From NCBI GenBank assembly GCA_023426125.1, contig JAFABI010000063.1, positions 1 through 64,000 of the forward strand: 64,000 bases of DNA, in the 5' to 3' direction. Source of the DNA: Bacillota bacterium (GTDB lineage: Bacteria > Bacillota > Clostridia > Acetivibrionales > DTU013). Numbering within the stretch: position 1 is the stretch's first letter; each line of letters starts with the position of its first letter. The notes below the pieces were generated by a model, which was given only the letters and a program-made list of their open reading frames with translations, was not told the DNA's origin and did not search any database. Shown here in pieces: positions 24,291-32,209 of the stretch. The translations under genes were made by a program, and so were the position numbers.

Positions 24291-25244
24291 CTATACCTCC
24301 TTGTAAACATTGTCAAAATAATCATCCCCGTGCTTTCGTTGCTCAAAATTTTTAGTTTGGGGTGGTTTATTCCCGGGTGGACGATTGTTGCTGGCCTGGT
24401 TTGGTCTATCTCTACTGTTTGCCCGCTGCACCTTTTGAGCCTCATACTGCTCTTTAGTCTGGATGTTGGATTCGAGAAGGTTTTGAAGCACCTTTTTGAC
24501 CCAACTCCACTTATCATCTTTGCCTATGCTGTCCTGCAAGACTGTAAGAATAGTGTCTGGATGCATGCCTCCATCAAGATATTGTCCTATTATCTCAGAT
24601 TGGAACCCTGTAATTAATCCAATGTTTTGATTGTAAAATTTATATATCTCCGCCTCACACGCGCGCGCATCTTCTACTTCTTCTACCACATCTATTTCTT
24701 TACTACTTTCTTTCGGCAGGCTTGCAAAGGTCTCATCTGTAGCGTTTGAAGCAAGAATCACTTGCTTTTTCGTCAAGTCTGCACTTGCTTTTTCGTCAAG
24801 TCCGGCACCTTCTAAACTTGCTGTTTCGTCAAGTCCATCGTCTTCACTTGCTTTTTTGGCAAGTGAATTGCTTTTTTGGCAAGTCGAAATGTTAAGCCGG
24901 AGCAACTCATTGAAACGGTCTTTGTTGTAATTTGGGACAATGGATACTTTCCATTCATCGAAATTTTTGTTGAAGGAATAGAGTTTGCCGGTTTCGTCCC
25001 TGCTGATAACTTTTGCATTGATCAGCCATTCGATTACTGCTTTGGCCTTCGTTTGGTCGATGCCCACGAGTTCAAAGTCCTTTTGCATAGGTATAAAGGC
25101 GGATTTTTTTCCGCAGCCCCAGGACAGGCGCAAGATAAAATCCACTACCTTGCGCTGTCTCTTGTCAAAGTCCCGCATCATTATTTCCTCTTCTATGGTA
25201 TGCGCCATCCGGAGATGAGCATCTGTAGGCTGTGGGTTTACCAT
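24291..25244 (-). CDS. Phage replication initiator (RepO/DnaD-type)
   Basis: 317 residues. Residues ~10-110 form a winged helix of the Phage_rep_O type (RKVVDFILRLSWGCGKKSAF, VGIDQTKAKAVIEWLINAKV). The middle (~121-162) is a linker encoded by the iteron repeats. The C-terminal part (IYKFYNQNIGLITGFQSEII ... WSWVKKVLQNLLESNIQT) resembles a DnaB_2/DnaD domain that recruits host helicase or loader. It should bind the origin lying within its own gene, like lambda O. The C-terminal tail is Asn/Pro/Gln-rich. Confidence 0.85.
   Translation of the reverse strand: MVNPQPTDAHLRMAHTIEEEIMMRDFDKRQRKVVDFILRLSWGCGKKSAFIPMQKDFELVGIDQTKAKAVIEWLINAKVISRDETGKLYSFNKNFDEWKVSIVPNYNKDRFNELLRLNISTCQKSNSLAKKASEDDGLDETASLEGAGLDEKASADLTKKQVILASNATDETFASLPKESSKEIDVVEEVEDARACEAEIYKFYNQNIGLITGFQSEIIGQYLDGGMHPDTILTVLQDSIGKDDKWSWVKKVLQNLLESNIQTKEQYEAQKVQRANSRDRPNQASNNRPPGNKPPQTKNFEQRKHGDDYFDNVYKEV
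24760..24884. repeat. Five 19-bp iterons inside the replication initiator gene; probable phage origin
   Basis: Copies at 24760-24778, 24783-24801, 24816-24834, 24846-24864 and 24866-24884, consensus ACTTGCTTTTTYGKCAAGT. Each is an imperfect palindrome (ACTTGC/GCAAGT in copy 4). Start-to-start spacing is 23, 33, 30 and 20 bases. An AT-rich stretch follows near 24620-24655. The arrangement copies the lambda origin, where iterons lie inside gene O. Confidence 0.8.
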
Positions 25245-25258
25245 CTTAAGTAGCCCCT

Positions 25259-26353
25259 TTACTCGTTATGGATTGATTTAAAATTAGAGCATGAGTACCC
25301 AAAATCACGAATCTCTTTATCAAGAATACAGAATGTTTTACAATTGTCCAAATCCTCATCAGATACCTCTTTCATGTCAGCATTGCTGCAAACGCCGCAA
25401 TTACATTCTGAGCAGGCTGCATCCTGTTGGATTCCCTCTTCTGGTGGTGTCAGATCATTCAGCTTTGCCACAAGTTTGACAGTTGCATTCCTGTATTTCG
25501 TATATGCAGGAGTGTCAATATCCTTGATCTCCATCAGGGTAGAAACCATTTTTTTGAAAGTATCGACAAGCTCGTCAAAATAGACTTTGTATTTCAATGT
25601 CGCAGGATTTGCTGCCTTCTTACGTAGATCTTCCAACTCTCGCTGCGTATCTTCCGGTACAACTTCAACAGTAACGGTAGCAGCTGCCTCGATTGGCTTA
25701 TCCTTAAGCTGCTGCTCAAGGGCCTTTATTTCATCTTGAGCATTTTTGAGTAGATTCCGAAGGTTCTCAGATTCAACAGAATTATTAGCCTCCGTTGCTT
25801 TATCAAGTTTCTGTTTAATCGCTTGGATTTCTTTGTTCTTTTTATCAAGCTCAATTTTCGTTCTTTTAACAGAATCCTGTTCAGTCTTTATATCCGTCAT
25901 TAGCTTTTTAATATCTTTCTGTGCTACCTTTAACGTATCGTTAGCCGCCTGTGCTTCAGTATCTGCTTTCGTGAATTTATCCTTCCATTCTTTTACTGCT
26001 GCTTCAACCTGGCGGGTAGTCATTTCCTCAAGATTTTTATTTTCTGTAAATTCTTCGCGCTGATCTCCGGGAACTGATGCAATAGCCAATATTTTTCTAT
26101 AGGACAAATTCCGTACCGCGGCGGAATTTGGGAATTCTCGGGCAATTTTCATGAAATTATTTGCTACATCTTGGCTGAATTCAACCTTCTCTTCCAACCA
26201 CTTTCCCCATTCGCCATGCTGGACCTGTTCTTTTGCTTCAATAAGCCTTTTTCCAACCTCAACCATTGAATCTGCTGACTGTTTTGCATAAAACCTAATT
26301 TCTGCCTCTATCAGTTCCAGAGGTCTCACTTGCGTTAATTCGCTCATATACAT
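25259..26353 (-). CDS. DUF3102-type phage protein with long coiled coil
   Basis: 364 residues. The N-terminus (AEIRFYAKQSADSMVEVGKR and GEWGKWLEEKVEFSQDVANN) is DUF3102, which resembles ParB/KorB-like DNA-binding regions. Residues ~130-225 are a continuous coiled coil, and the C-terminus has a Cys cluster (CSECNCGVCSNADM). ATG 26353 or 26347 may be used. It precedes the initiator and may take part in replication or partition; function is unproven. Confidence 0.75.
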   Translation of the reverse strand: MYMSELTQVRPLELIEAEIRFYAKQSADSMVEVGKRLIEAKEQVQHGEWGKWLEEKVEFSQDVANNFMKIAREFPNSAAVRNLSYRKILAIASVPGDQREEFTENKNLEEMTTRQVEAAVKEWKDKFTKADTEAQAANDTLKVAQKDIKKLMTDIKTEQDSVKRTKIELDKKNKEIQAIKQKLDKATEANNSVESENLRNLLKNAQDEIKALEQQLKDKPIEAAATVTVEVVPEDTQRELEDLRKKAANPATLKYKVYFDELVDTFKKMVSTLMEIKDIDTPAYTKYRNATVKLVAKLNDLTPPEEGIQQDAACSECNCGVCSNADMKEVSDEDLDNCKTFCILDKEIRDFGYSCSNFKSIHNE

Positions 26354-26369
26354 TTATCCTCCCAGCCGG

Positions 26370-27953
26370 TTACGCCGGCACCATAATTTTTACTCGTTCC
26401 TGCTTTTTATTAAGCTTGTTGAGCACCTTTTCCGTGAAAACAGATATAAAATCAATAACTTCAAAATCCTCCATGCTTTTTGGATCGCGGTTGCCTTTGC
26501 ACCGTGTCTGTATTATGCGCCCTTGACGGACTTGCATCGTGTAATATGATTTCTCAGGCTGAGAGATCTTTCGAATAAACAAAATTATATCTTCGCCGTT
26601 GGCATATCGTTCGGAATAACTGGACGCTACACAGTGATTCAATGCCTGGCCTTCAGAAATAAGTTCTTCATAACTTCCAGCCGGGCGTATAAGCATGCCT
26701 TCGTATTCAAAACAGTATTTCTGAAGCTTTTTAGCTCTTTCGATTATCCTGCTGTTAAGCCGTTCGTTTGACTTAAGAGTGATTTGTTTTGTAGTATTCT
26801 GATGCGCTGTGTGTAAATTTTTAGGGAACAATACATGCTCATCTTTTAAATCCATTATGAGCTTGACGCAATCTGCAATGTAATCCTTCCAATCTGACAA
26901 GACCTGTTTCCTTGAATAATAATGTTTTTCTTTGCTCCGCAGCTGTTTATCAATATATTGAGTAACTTTTCGCAAAGATGATAAAGATAAAAAATACTGA
27001 AGATCTTTAAAATGATAAAAATAATCGCCGTCAGAAATTTCAGCTATTTCGGGGAAGGATAAGTTTGATCCATCCTTTTTTGATATTTGGTATAGTTTTA
27101 AAAATAAAGCATCAACCTCAGCCTTTACTGCCTTGATCTCATTAAGATCTTTTTTGGACAATTTTAGTACCTGAAGAAGGTTTTTTCCACGCCAGTTAAT
27201 TGCACGATAAGTGTAGCCACCTACAAGCTTAGAATTTACTATGTCGTCGAAACCAAGTTTGGTTAGATATTCAACGCAGGGATACTTGCTATATAAATCA
27301 AAGAACCTGACCATATCCTCATAACTATATGACCTCCATGTACTGTATTGAAAGGGAGTATTCATCACAACATTATCTAAATCGTTGCGATTATAGCTCT
27401 TAGTTACGTTCGTACTATTCATGTGGTACCGACCATACAGAGAGAATACGCTTTTGCCAGTATCCCAGCGACCATGCTCCATAGTGTCGGCCATAGAATA
27501 ATAGGCGTATCGATGGATCATCTTACTGTTTCCAATTTCAAATACATACCGTGCCATTTCAACATACTTTGTGTCTACATTTTTATATTTGTCAACATAA
27601 TCTCTGACAACATATATTCCCCGTGCTGTAATGACTCTGGGATCTATAATAGATTTCTCGTAATAAACGAAATATGTCTCATCTATCATGCGGTTACGAT
27701 ATCGAGGGCCAGCATACTTTACGGTGCAGCTGCTTTTGCAGTAGGGGCATAAGGCTTCTTTATTATGCTTGAGGCCTCCGGCCTTGAATTTCCTTCTGCA
27801 ATGCGTACAGTAGCCATATTGCTGCTTTTTGAAGCTTTCCGTAAAAATATATCGGCTATACTTAAGAGCTTCTTCATCGGCAAATTTTAAAATATTAGGA
27901 TCTAGTACTTTAGAAAAGTGGACGTGGCAATCTGTTTCATCGTAATATTTCAT
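26370..27953 (-). CDS. PcfJ-like protein
   Basis: 527 residues. A zinc finger lies near residue 50 (YCTHCRRKF ... CPYCKSSCT). The C-terminal region ALNHCVASSYSERYANGEDI followed by YTMQVRQGRIIQTRCKGN is the PcfJ signature, first named on conjugative plasmid pCF10 and widespread in Firmicutes phages and elements. Biochemical function is unknown. It overlaps the upstream tailed protein by four bases and belongs to one unit with the PcfK-like gene. Confidence 0.85.
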   Translation of the reverse strand: MKYYDETDCHVHFSKVLDPNILKFADEEALKYSRYIFTESFKKQQYGYCTHCRRKFKAGGLKHNKEALCPYCKSSCTVKYAGPRYRNRMIDETYFVYYEKSIIDPRVITARGIYVVRDYVDKYKNVDTKYVEMARYVFEIGNSKMIHRYAYYSMADTMEHGRWDTGKSVFSLYGRYHMNSTNVTKSYNRNDLDNVVMNTPFQYSTWRSYSYEDMVRFFDLYSKYPCVEYLTKLGFDDIVNSKLVGGYTYRAINWRGKNLLQVLKLSKKDLNEIKAVKAEVDALFLKLYQISKKDGSNLSFPEIAEISDGDYFYHFKDLQYFLSLSSLRKVTQYIDKQLRSKEKHYYSRKQVLSDWKDYIADCVKLIMDLKDEHVLFPKNLHTAHQNTTKQITLKSNERLNSRIIERAKKLQKYCFEYEGMLIRPAGSYEELISEGQALNHCVASSYSERYANGEDIILFIRKISQPEKSYYTMQVRQGRIIQTRCKGNRDPKSMEDFEVIDFISVFTEKVLNKLNKKQERVKIMVPA

Positions 27954-28219
27954 AACAAATCCTCCAGGCTAATGTCAAAATCAATATTGGGAGTTGCAGG
28001 CTTTGGCGCCGGAGGAGCAGGCCTGTAATTGCCGGCTACCACTGCGACTTTGGCAGGAGCCGGCGCCGATCCAATAATTCCATTTCCGGATTCCCTCATG
28101 CATTTGCTATAATTAGCACAATTAAAGCGCTTGGAAGTCTGATATCCAGGGTCTTCAATGCAATCGTAAAACCTACCGATGCAATCATTTTCTACAAGTG
28201 GAAAAACGTGCTGAATCAT
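27950..28219 (-). CDS. Small Cys-rich protein sharing its C-terminal tail with the PcfK-like neighbour
   Basis: 89 residues. The first half has Cys/His positions (CIGRFYDCIEDPGYQTSKRF then CANYSKC). The second half, AGNYRPAPPAP linker and the end DFDISLEDLL, is nearly the same as the tail of the upstream PcfK-like protein. Sandwiched between PcfK-like and PcfJ-like genes with four-base overlaps on both sides. The common tail suggests both bind one partner (inference). Confidence 0.7.
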   Translation of the reverse strand: MIQHVFPLVENDCIGRFYDCIEDPGYQTSKRFNCANYSKCMRESGNGIIGSAPAPAKVAVVAGNYRPAPPAPKPATPNIDFDISLEDLL

Positions 28220-28611
28220 AGCAGATCCTCCAAGTTTATATCAAAATCATCCTTAGACTTTTGCACCGGTGCCGGTGCCGGTGCCGGTGGAGATGGTCTG
28301 TAATTACCTGCTGCATAATCAACCTTTGCGGGAACTGGCGGAGAACCTGTTATACCAAAGTACTTCAGGACTACTTCAAAACCTTCCGAATCCGTAAGTA
28401 CTGCATAGCTGCCAACCTTTTTCCTTGATGCCTCACTCTTCATTGCATCCAGACTTTTTAAGATGGTTTTATCTGCCGCAAGGATCTTCTCGGCAGCTCC
28501 TGAGTTCTCATTTAGATATTGCAGCAAGAAACCTCCGACTACCTGTACATAAGGATTGTTTTTGTTTTGATCCGTCTCTGATCTGAGCTTTGCTTTTGCT
28601 TTTTCAAGCAT
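28216..28611 (-). CDS. PcfK-like / AcrIIA9-family protein
   Basis: 131 residues. NPYVQVVGGFLLQYLNENSG, DKTILKSLDAMKSEASRKKV and YAVLTDSEGFEVVLKYFGI are typical of PcfK-like proteins; members of this family include AcrIIA9, an inhibitor of Cas9 (family knowledge). After residue ~95 comes a Pro/Ala linker and the end DFDINLEDLL. GGAGGTTG precedes ATG 28611. Whether this copy inhibits Cas9 cannot be told from sequence. Confidence 0.72.
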   Translation of the reverse strand: MLEKAKAKLRSETDQNKNNPYVQVVGGFLLQYLNENSGAAEKILAADKTILKSLDAMKSEASRKKVGSYAVLTDSEGFEVVLKYFGITGSPPVPAKVDYAAGNYRPSPPAPAPAPVQKSKDDFDINLEDLL

Positions 28612-28615
28612 GATT

Positions 28616-28918
28616 TCAACCTCCTATATTTAAATTAGAAGCACATTTGCTGCATAAATCCGGCTCTACCCAATAACAGCCGCCATCACAAGCATTGTAT
28701 TGCGTACAGCCGCAGACTCGGCACACAGCTTCATTTTCAGTTAGTTCCGTAAAATATCGTTGCCAACATCCCCAATACTCACCATCCCCGCATTCTCCTG
28801 TCTCTCCGTTGCATTCAGGAAAAACAAAATCGCCATCGCCAGCAGGACAGCCAAGAGTATTTGATAGAGCCCGGCATGCCAATGCAAAAGCCTTTTTGAT
28901 TTTATCAGCCTCTTTCAT
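28616..28918 (-). CDS. Cys-rich small phage protein
   Basis: About 100 residues from ATG 28918 (GGAAGGTGATTTG upstream). It has at least twelve cysteines, including CRVCGCTQYNACDGGCYWVE and LCSKC, suggesting two or more zinc sites. The CxxCxCTxxxAC pattern resembles a recurring phage zinc module next to PcfK. Function unknown. Confidence 0.65.
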   Translation of the reverse strand: MKEADKIKKAFALACRALSNTLGCPAGDGDFVFPECNGETGECGDGEYWGCWQRYFTELTENEAVCRVCGCTQYNACDGGCYWVEPDLCSKCASNLNIGG

Positions 28919-28955
28919 CAAATCACCTTCCTTTATATAGTCCTGATTATGCGAA

Positions 28956-29090
28956 CTATTCTGACATATCTCCATCATTTACTTCTGATGTTGTTCCAAA
29001 ATAGCAATCAGAGCAAATAGCCGAATTTTCATCTTCTGCTATCGCAAATTCGCTTGAAATAAACTCTTTTCCGCAGTTTACACATTTCAT
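28956..29090 (-). CDS. 44-residue zinc-ribbon protein
   Basis: ATG 29090, with GGAGG about twelve bases upstream, reads MKCVNCGKEFISSEFAIAED and then CSDC; the four Cys form a zinc ribbon. Acidic C-terminus. Function unknown. Confidence 0.6.
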   Translation of the reverse strand: MKCVNCGKEFISSEFAIAEDENSAICSDCYFGTTSEVNDGDMSE

Positions 29091-29163
29091 TTTGCAAACA
29101 AACCTCCATATTCACATTATTTTCACCGGACGCTGATCCCTGACGCTGTCCCGATTATGTAAA

Positions 29164-29328
29164 TCAATCCTCGTCATAATCAGGATCACATTCTTCATCA
29201 TCCCTGTAATCACAGTGATTACATTCTAAATGGTAAGTCGCATCTGATTCATCACCCCAATCTGGAATATACTCCACGATAACCAAGTCACCAATTTCAC
29301 ATTCTGGGCATCTACCATATCTACTCAT
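29164..29328 (-). CDS. 54-residue acidic zinc-ribbon protein
   Basis: ATG 29328 with AAAGGATTG upstream reads MSRYGRCPECEIGDLVIVEY, then CNHC and a very acidic end (DPDYDED). Probable four-Cys zinc ribbon. Function unknown. Confidence 0.6.
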   Translation of the reverse strand: MSRYGRCPECEIGDLVIVEYIPDWGDESDATYHLECNHCDYRDDEECDPDYDED

Positions 29329-29371
29329 AAAATCAATCCTTTCTTAATTCACATTCTTTTTATTATGTGAA

Positions 29372-29800
29372 TTAATTAACCTGAGTGTACGGTATGCCCA
29401 GCTCATCCAATTGGTATAGCTCCAACTGTCCATGTAATTCTGTCGTATAAGGATTTCCGTCCTTATCTTTCAGCAGTTCGCCTTCGATTTCTGTAAATGA
29501 TATGTAAGCAAGCATGTCATAATCTCCCGTGAGAGATATATTTCGTGCCTCTTTCCAGGTCTTCGCAGCTATGAAAAGCCCTCCGTCTCGTTCGGGATCA
29601 CAGAAGTAATATACTTTGTTCAGTTCTTCAAAGGTCGTATTGAGTTTACAAACCTTGCACTCTTCGCACGGTTCATCGTCATCCGGTCCGTAACCGCCAG
29701 CATATCCTAAACACTTGCCGCTTTGGGTTTCAGGCTCTCCCAAACCTATGCGCGCGACTTTCTTTACCACACTGCAATTTTCTATTGTTCTTCTGCTCAT
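29372..29800 (-). CDS. Hypothetical phage protein
   Basis: About 142 residues from ATG 29800 (GGAGGGGG upstream). The N-terminal half has Cys at CLGYAGGYGPDDDEPCEECK and VCKLN; the C-terminal half is mixed strand/helix (YYFCDPERDGGLFIAAKTWK). No family recognised. Confidence 0.6.
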   Translation of the reverse strand: MSRRTIENCSVVKKVARIGLGEPETQSGKCLGYAGGYGPDDDEPCEECKVCKLNTTFEELNKVYYFCDPERDGGLFIAAKTWKEARNISLTGDYDMLAYISFTEIEGELLKDKDGNPYTTELHGQLELYQLDELGIPYTQVN

Positions 29801-29832
29801 AAAACCCCCTCCAATTTTCAAATTACGTGAAT

Positions 29833-30147
29833 TTATAGTTGATAAATTTTAAACCTTTTTTTCTTTTGATCCTTGCTTTCGTGTTTCACTGTATAATCTA
29901 TTGTGACTTTTTGCTTTATCCCCAGAAGTTCACCGTTTTTCCCATGATGCCATTGAATGTCACCTGATTTGAAGTCTATGTGTCCTTCCCATATAGTCCC
30001 GTCTGGAAATTCATATTCATCCCTTTTCCCTGTCTCTGGAAATTCTGAGCCCAAGCGGACAAGAAGCCAGATAGTCCTATACCCTGTTATAACTCCATCG
30101 ATAATCATTTCATGCCCATTGCTATATTTGATCATAACCGGATCCAC
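29833..30147 (-). CDS. Hypothetical phage protein
   Basis: About 104 residues, beta-rich (MIIDGVITGYRTIWLLVRLG; DGTIWEGHIDFKSGDIQWHH). GTG 30147 is preferred because GAGGTGAG lies upstream; the longer frame to 30207 overlaps the neighbouring gene. No family recognised. Confidence 0.5.
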   Translation of the reverse strand: MDPVMIKYSNGHEMIIDGVITGYRTIWLLVRLGSEFPETGKRDEYEFPDGTIWEGHIDFKSGDIQWHHGKNGELLGIKQKVTIDYTVKHESKDQKKKRFKIYQL

Positions 30148-30161
30148 AACCTCACCTCTTG

Positions 30162-30314
30162 CTAATAAAATATAAACGCCAGGACGATAGCGAAGGCCAG
30201 TATCCACTTGATAAAGTCGGAATTTACATATCTTCCCGCCTCTTTAACCCAAATCAGGAATAACGCAAAAGTAAGAAGGATAAATATAAAAATGCTGCCG
30301 ACCGCATGAATCAT
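30162..30314 (-). CDS. Small two-helix membrane protein (50 aa)
   Basis: ATG 30314 follows GAGGTG. The sequence has two hydrophobic helices (AVGSIFIFILLTFALFLIW and WILALAIV-like WILAFAIVLAFIFY) separated by a charged loop KEAGRYVNSDFIK. Hairpin topology resembles small holin-like or superinfection-related proteins, but it sits in the early region, far from a lysis module. Confidence 0.6.
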   Translation of the reverse strand: MIHAVGSIFIFILLTFALFLIWVKEAGRYVNSDFIKWILAFAIVLAFIFY

Positions 30315-30330
30315 ATACAAAGCACCTCTT

Positions 30331-30492
30331 TCAATATTTTAAGCAGTAACGCCTGGCCGTCTCCCGGGAACAATGCAGCTTGTCGGCTATCTTTTGGTAA
30401 GACCATCCCTTTTGGCGCAACATCCGCATAAGTCCCTTCTGACCGTCCGTAAAGTACCGCTGCGGATTATCCTGTGGCCGATAAGTCCGCAT
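30331..30492 (-). CDS. Small helix-turn-helix protein (53 aa)
   Basis: ATG 30492 with AGGAGG upstream. LMRMLRQKGWSYQKIADKLH then CSRETARRYC is a resolvase/Trp-repressor-like HTH. It overlaps the 3' end of the preceding gene by 26 bases. Probably an early regulator. Confidence 0.65.
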   Translation of the reverse strand: MRTYRPQDNPQRYFTDGQKGLMRMLRQKGWSYQKIADKLHCSRETARRYCLKY

Positions 30493-31486
30493 TTTGAACC
30501 TCCTCCACTTTGCAGTTCGCCAGATAAAACACCTGGATAGAGTCAACCTCATAGGGTGCCCTGGGGCAGGGAGCATCTTGCAAAATGCCGACTTGGCTAG
30601 GATACACAAGATTTTCGGTAATCCGTACCTTTGCCTGTTTTAGATCCCGCGATATAAGGTGATAAAAAATATCAACCAGCTCGCCGCGGTATGTACCCCA
30701 GTATGCATCCGTTGCCGTGACTATGCTGCCAATTGGCAAGTCTACAGATGTTTGGCGTTGCATCGGTATTACCTTCGCGGAGCCCGGGGAAGTTGCGGAG
30801 ACAATATCAAAGAGTGAAATCTGCATGCCTTTTCCTGGGTCTTTAGGTTCTGACTTCTGGGCAGGCCTCCGATCAATTACCTGGACGTCAATAACATTCT
30901 TTACGTTTTGGACAGCAGCCTTTTCCACATTTGCATACTGGCCGCGCAGTTCCACCCTCGCAGGGATAAAATGATTGTCAAAAGCCTTTACAATTTTCTC
31001 AGCTGTCCTTTTTTTGATTAGCCAAGAATTATAATTCAGCAGGTGATACTCTTCACCGGCGACATCAAATGCCACGCGAGAGTTAGCCGGAGAAGGCTCC
31101 TCTTCTGTTGGATAGTCAATTTTGCATTCGACCAGGGAATCTATTTGAAGCTTATATGGAATCCCCGCGTCTGTGAATGCAGCTTCGACCTTTTCAGCTT
31201 GCTCCAGGGACAGCCCATAGCTCAGATCCTTTTGTTTTGCCTTGACTGCAAATAACCGGCTTAGGCAATATAAAAAAATGCTGGTGTCCGGTTTGGCTGC
31301 TTTGGGAGGTTCAGGCTGTTTTTGGATAGTCCCATGGCTTCCCGCATTAACGCCATAAAATATCCATCCGGTATCAAGATTTTTTCGATACGAACAGCCG
31401 GCATAATCCGGGTCCGCAGCATGCAGACACATTTTTTTGTCGGAGCACTCCCTGTATTGGGAGCAGCAACCACGCATCATATCCAT
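30467..31486 (-). CDS. Phage protein with Cys-rich N-terminus and a beta-clamp-type motif
   Basis: About 339 residues from ATG 31486. The first 40 residues contain CCSQYREC, C, and C in a zinc-site-like pattern; the middle (80-200) is mixed alpha/beta. QISLFDI at ~222-228 matches the QLSLF consensus that binds the sliding clamp. The C-terminus has a strand-rich region GSIVTATDAYWGTYRGELVD. I do not recognise the family; a replication-associated role is possible. Confidence 0.65.
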   Translation of the reverse strand: MDMMRGCCSQYRECSDKKMCLHAADPDYAGCSYRKNLDTGWIFYGVNAGSHGTIQKQPEPPKAAKPDTSIFLYCLSRLFAVKAKQKDLSYGLSLEQAEKVEAAFTDAGIPYKLQIDSLVECKIDYPTEEEPSPANSRVAFDVAGEEYHLLNYNSWLIKKRTAEKIVKAFDNHFIPARVELRGQYANVEKAAVQNVKNVIDVQVIDRRPAQKSEPKDPGKGMQISLFDIVSATSPGSAKVIPMQRQTSVDLPIGSIVTATDAYWGTYRGELVDIFYHLISRDLKQAKVRITENLVYPSQVGILQDAPCPRAPYEVDSIQVFYLANCKVEEVQNADLSATG

Positions 31487-31488
31487 AC

Positions 31489-31650
31489 TCAAACCCTCGT
31501 ATTAAACCTATAAGGTACTATCCGGTAATGACGCCGGCGTTTGATCTTAAACCTTTTAGGAGGCTTCATGTCCCGGATCGACCAACCGAAGCAGAAACAA
31601 ACAAAGCATAAAAGTAAGATCAATAACGCTATCTGAGGATTACTTGCCAT
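31489..31650 (-). CDS. Small single-pass membrane protein (53 aa)
   Basis: ATG 31650 (GGGGGAGAG upstream) reads MASNPQIALLILLLCFVCFC as a transmembrane helix followed by a strongly basic tail (KPPKRFKIKRRRHYR), so N-out/C-in topology is expected. Function unknown. Confidence 0.6.
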   Translation of the reverse strand: MASNPQIALLILLLCFVCFCFGWSIRDMKPPKRFKIKRRRHYRIVPYRFNTRV

Positions 31651-31834
31651 TTGCTCTCCCCCAATCTTTTTCAAGCTCAAAATAATTGCTGCACCGAGTG
31701 TAGCTATCCATACAGAATTTCCAGACGTGGATATCCATCCTCTTGTTTGATTTATGTTGCAGCGTTCGCGCTGCAAACACCCGCCGGCAGTGTATCCGGT
31801 GCTTTCCTTTGTCTACAAAGCAAGGACAGTTCAC
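31640..31834 (-). CDS. Small Cys/His-rich phage protein
   Basis: About 64 residues from GTG 31834, eight bases after AAGGAG. CPCFVDKGKHRIHCRRVF followed by CMDSYTRC offers a zinc-finger-like arrangement. It overlaps the GIY-YIG gene's end by 83 bases in another frame. Function unknown. Confidence 0.5.
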   Translation of the reverse strand: MNCPCFVDKGKHRIHCRRVFAARTLQHKSNKRMDIHVWKFCMDSYTRCSNYFELEKDWGRANGK

Positions 31835-32099
31835 GGTTGCGCTCCTTTTCCGCCCGGCATACTGGGCACAGGCAACTACTCTTTTTGCGTTTGTGTAATT
31901 TCCGTTCAAAATTCCTATCGCCGTCCTCCCAGGTACGCACCACCCGAAAGCCTATGCCGGCGGCCCGCACTGCCTGCAGCAGTTTAGCACCGTCTACTGT
32001 GTGATTATGGTCATAAATACGTTGATCCAGGTCCGCAGTGTAACCGATGTAGTGTTGCGCATGTTTGAATTTTCTGTCGAAATGAATCAAATAAACCAT
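31752..32099 (-). CDS. GIY-YIG nuclease-superfamily protein
   Basis: 115 residues. MVYLIHFDRKFKHAQHYIGY contains the VYLIHF ... HYIGY variant of GIY-YIG, followed by LDQRIYDHNHTVDGAKLLQA and an Arg-rich region. A C-terminal Cys pair (CLCPVC) may bind zinc. Probably an endonuclease or a recombination/repair helper; the GIY tripeptide is changed to LIH-type, so activity is uncertain. Confidence 0.75.
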   Translation of the reverse strand: MVYLIHFDRKFKHAQHYIGYTADLDQRIYDHNHTVDGAKLLQAVRAAGIGFRVVRTWEDGDRNFERKLHKRKKSSCLCPVCRAEKERNRELSLLCRQRKAPDTLPAGVCSANAAT

Positions 32100-32106
32100 T
32101 TTATAG

Positions 32107-32135
32107 TTGACCTTTCTACCAAAATGTGGTATTAT
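32107..32135 (+). promoter_or_regulatory. Sigma-70 promoter on the plus strand
   Basis: TTGACC (32107-32112), 17-base spacer, TATTAT (32130-32135). It points opposite to the surrounding genes and toward a terminator at 32164-32189, so it appears to drive a very short RNA. Confidence 0.6.
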
Positions 32136-32141
32136 AAAAGT

Positions 32142-32189
32142 CTAAATATAGATTCATGAAATTACCGCTCATAGGGCGGTCCTTTTTTT
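32142..32189 (+). ncRNA. Candidate ~48-nt small RNA with intrinsic terminator
   Basis: Starts about seven bases after the promoter -10 box and ends with the stem ACCGC/GCGGT (32164-32168 and 32176-32180) followed by CC and seven T. No open frame fits inside. It lies in the leader of the GIY-YIG transcript on the opposite strand, so it would be antisense to that leader. Confidence 0.5.
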
Positions 32190-32209
32190 ATTACCCCAAA
32201 AACATCCTG

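Noticed and set aside
24720..24890. CRISPR-like array
   Set aside because: The 19-bp repeats are unequally spaced, palindromic and inside a coding frame; better explained as iterons.
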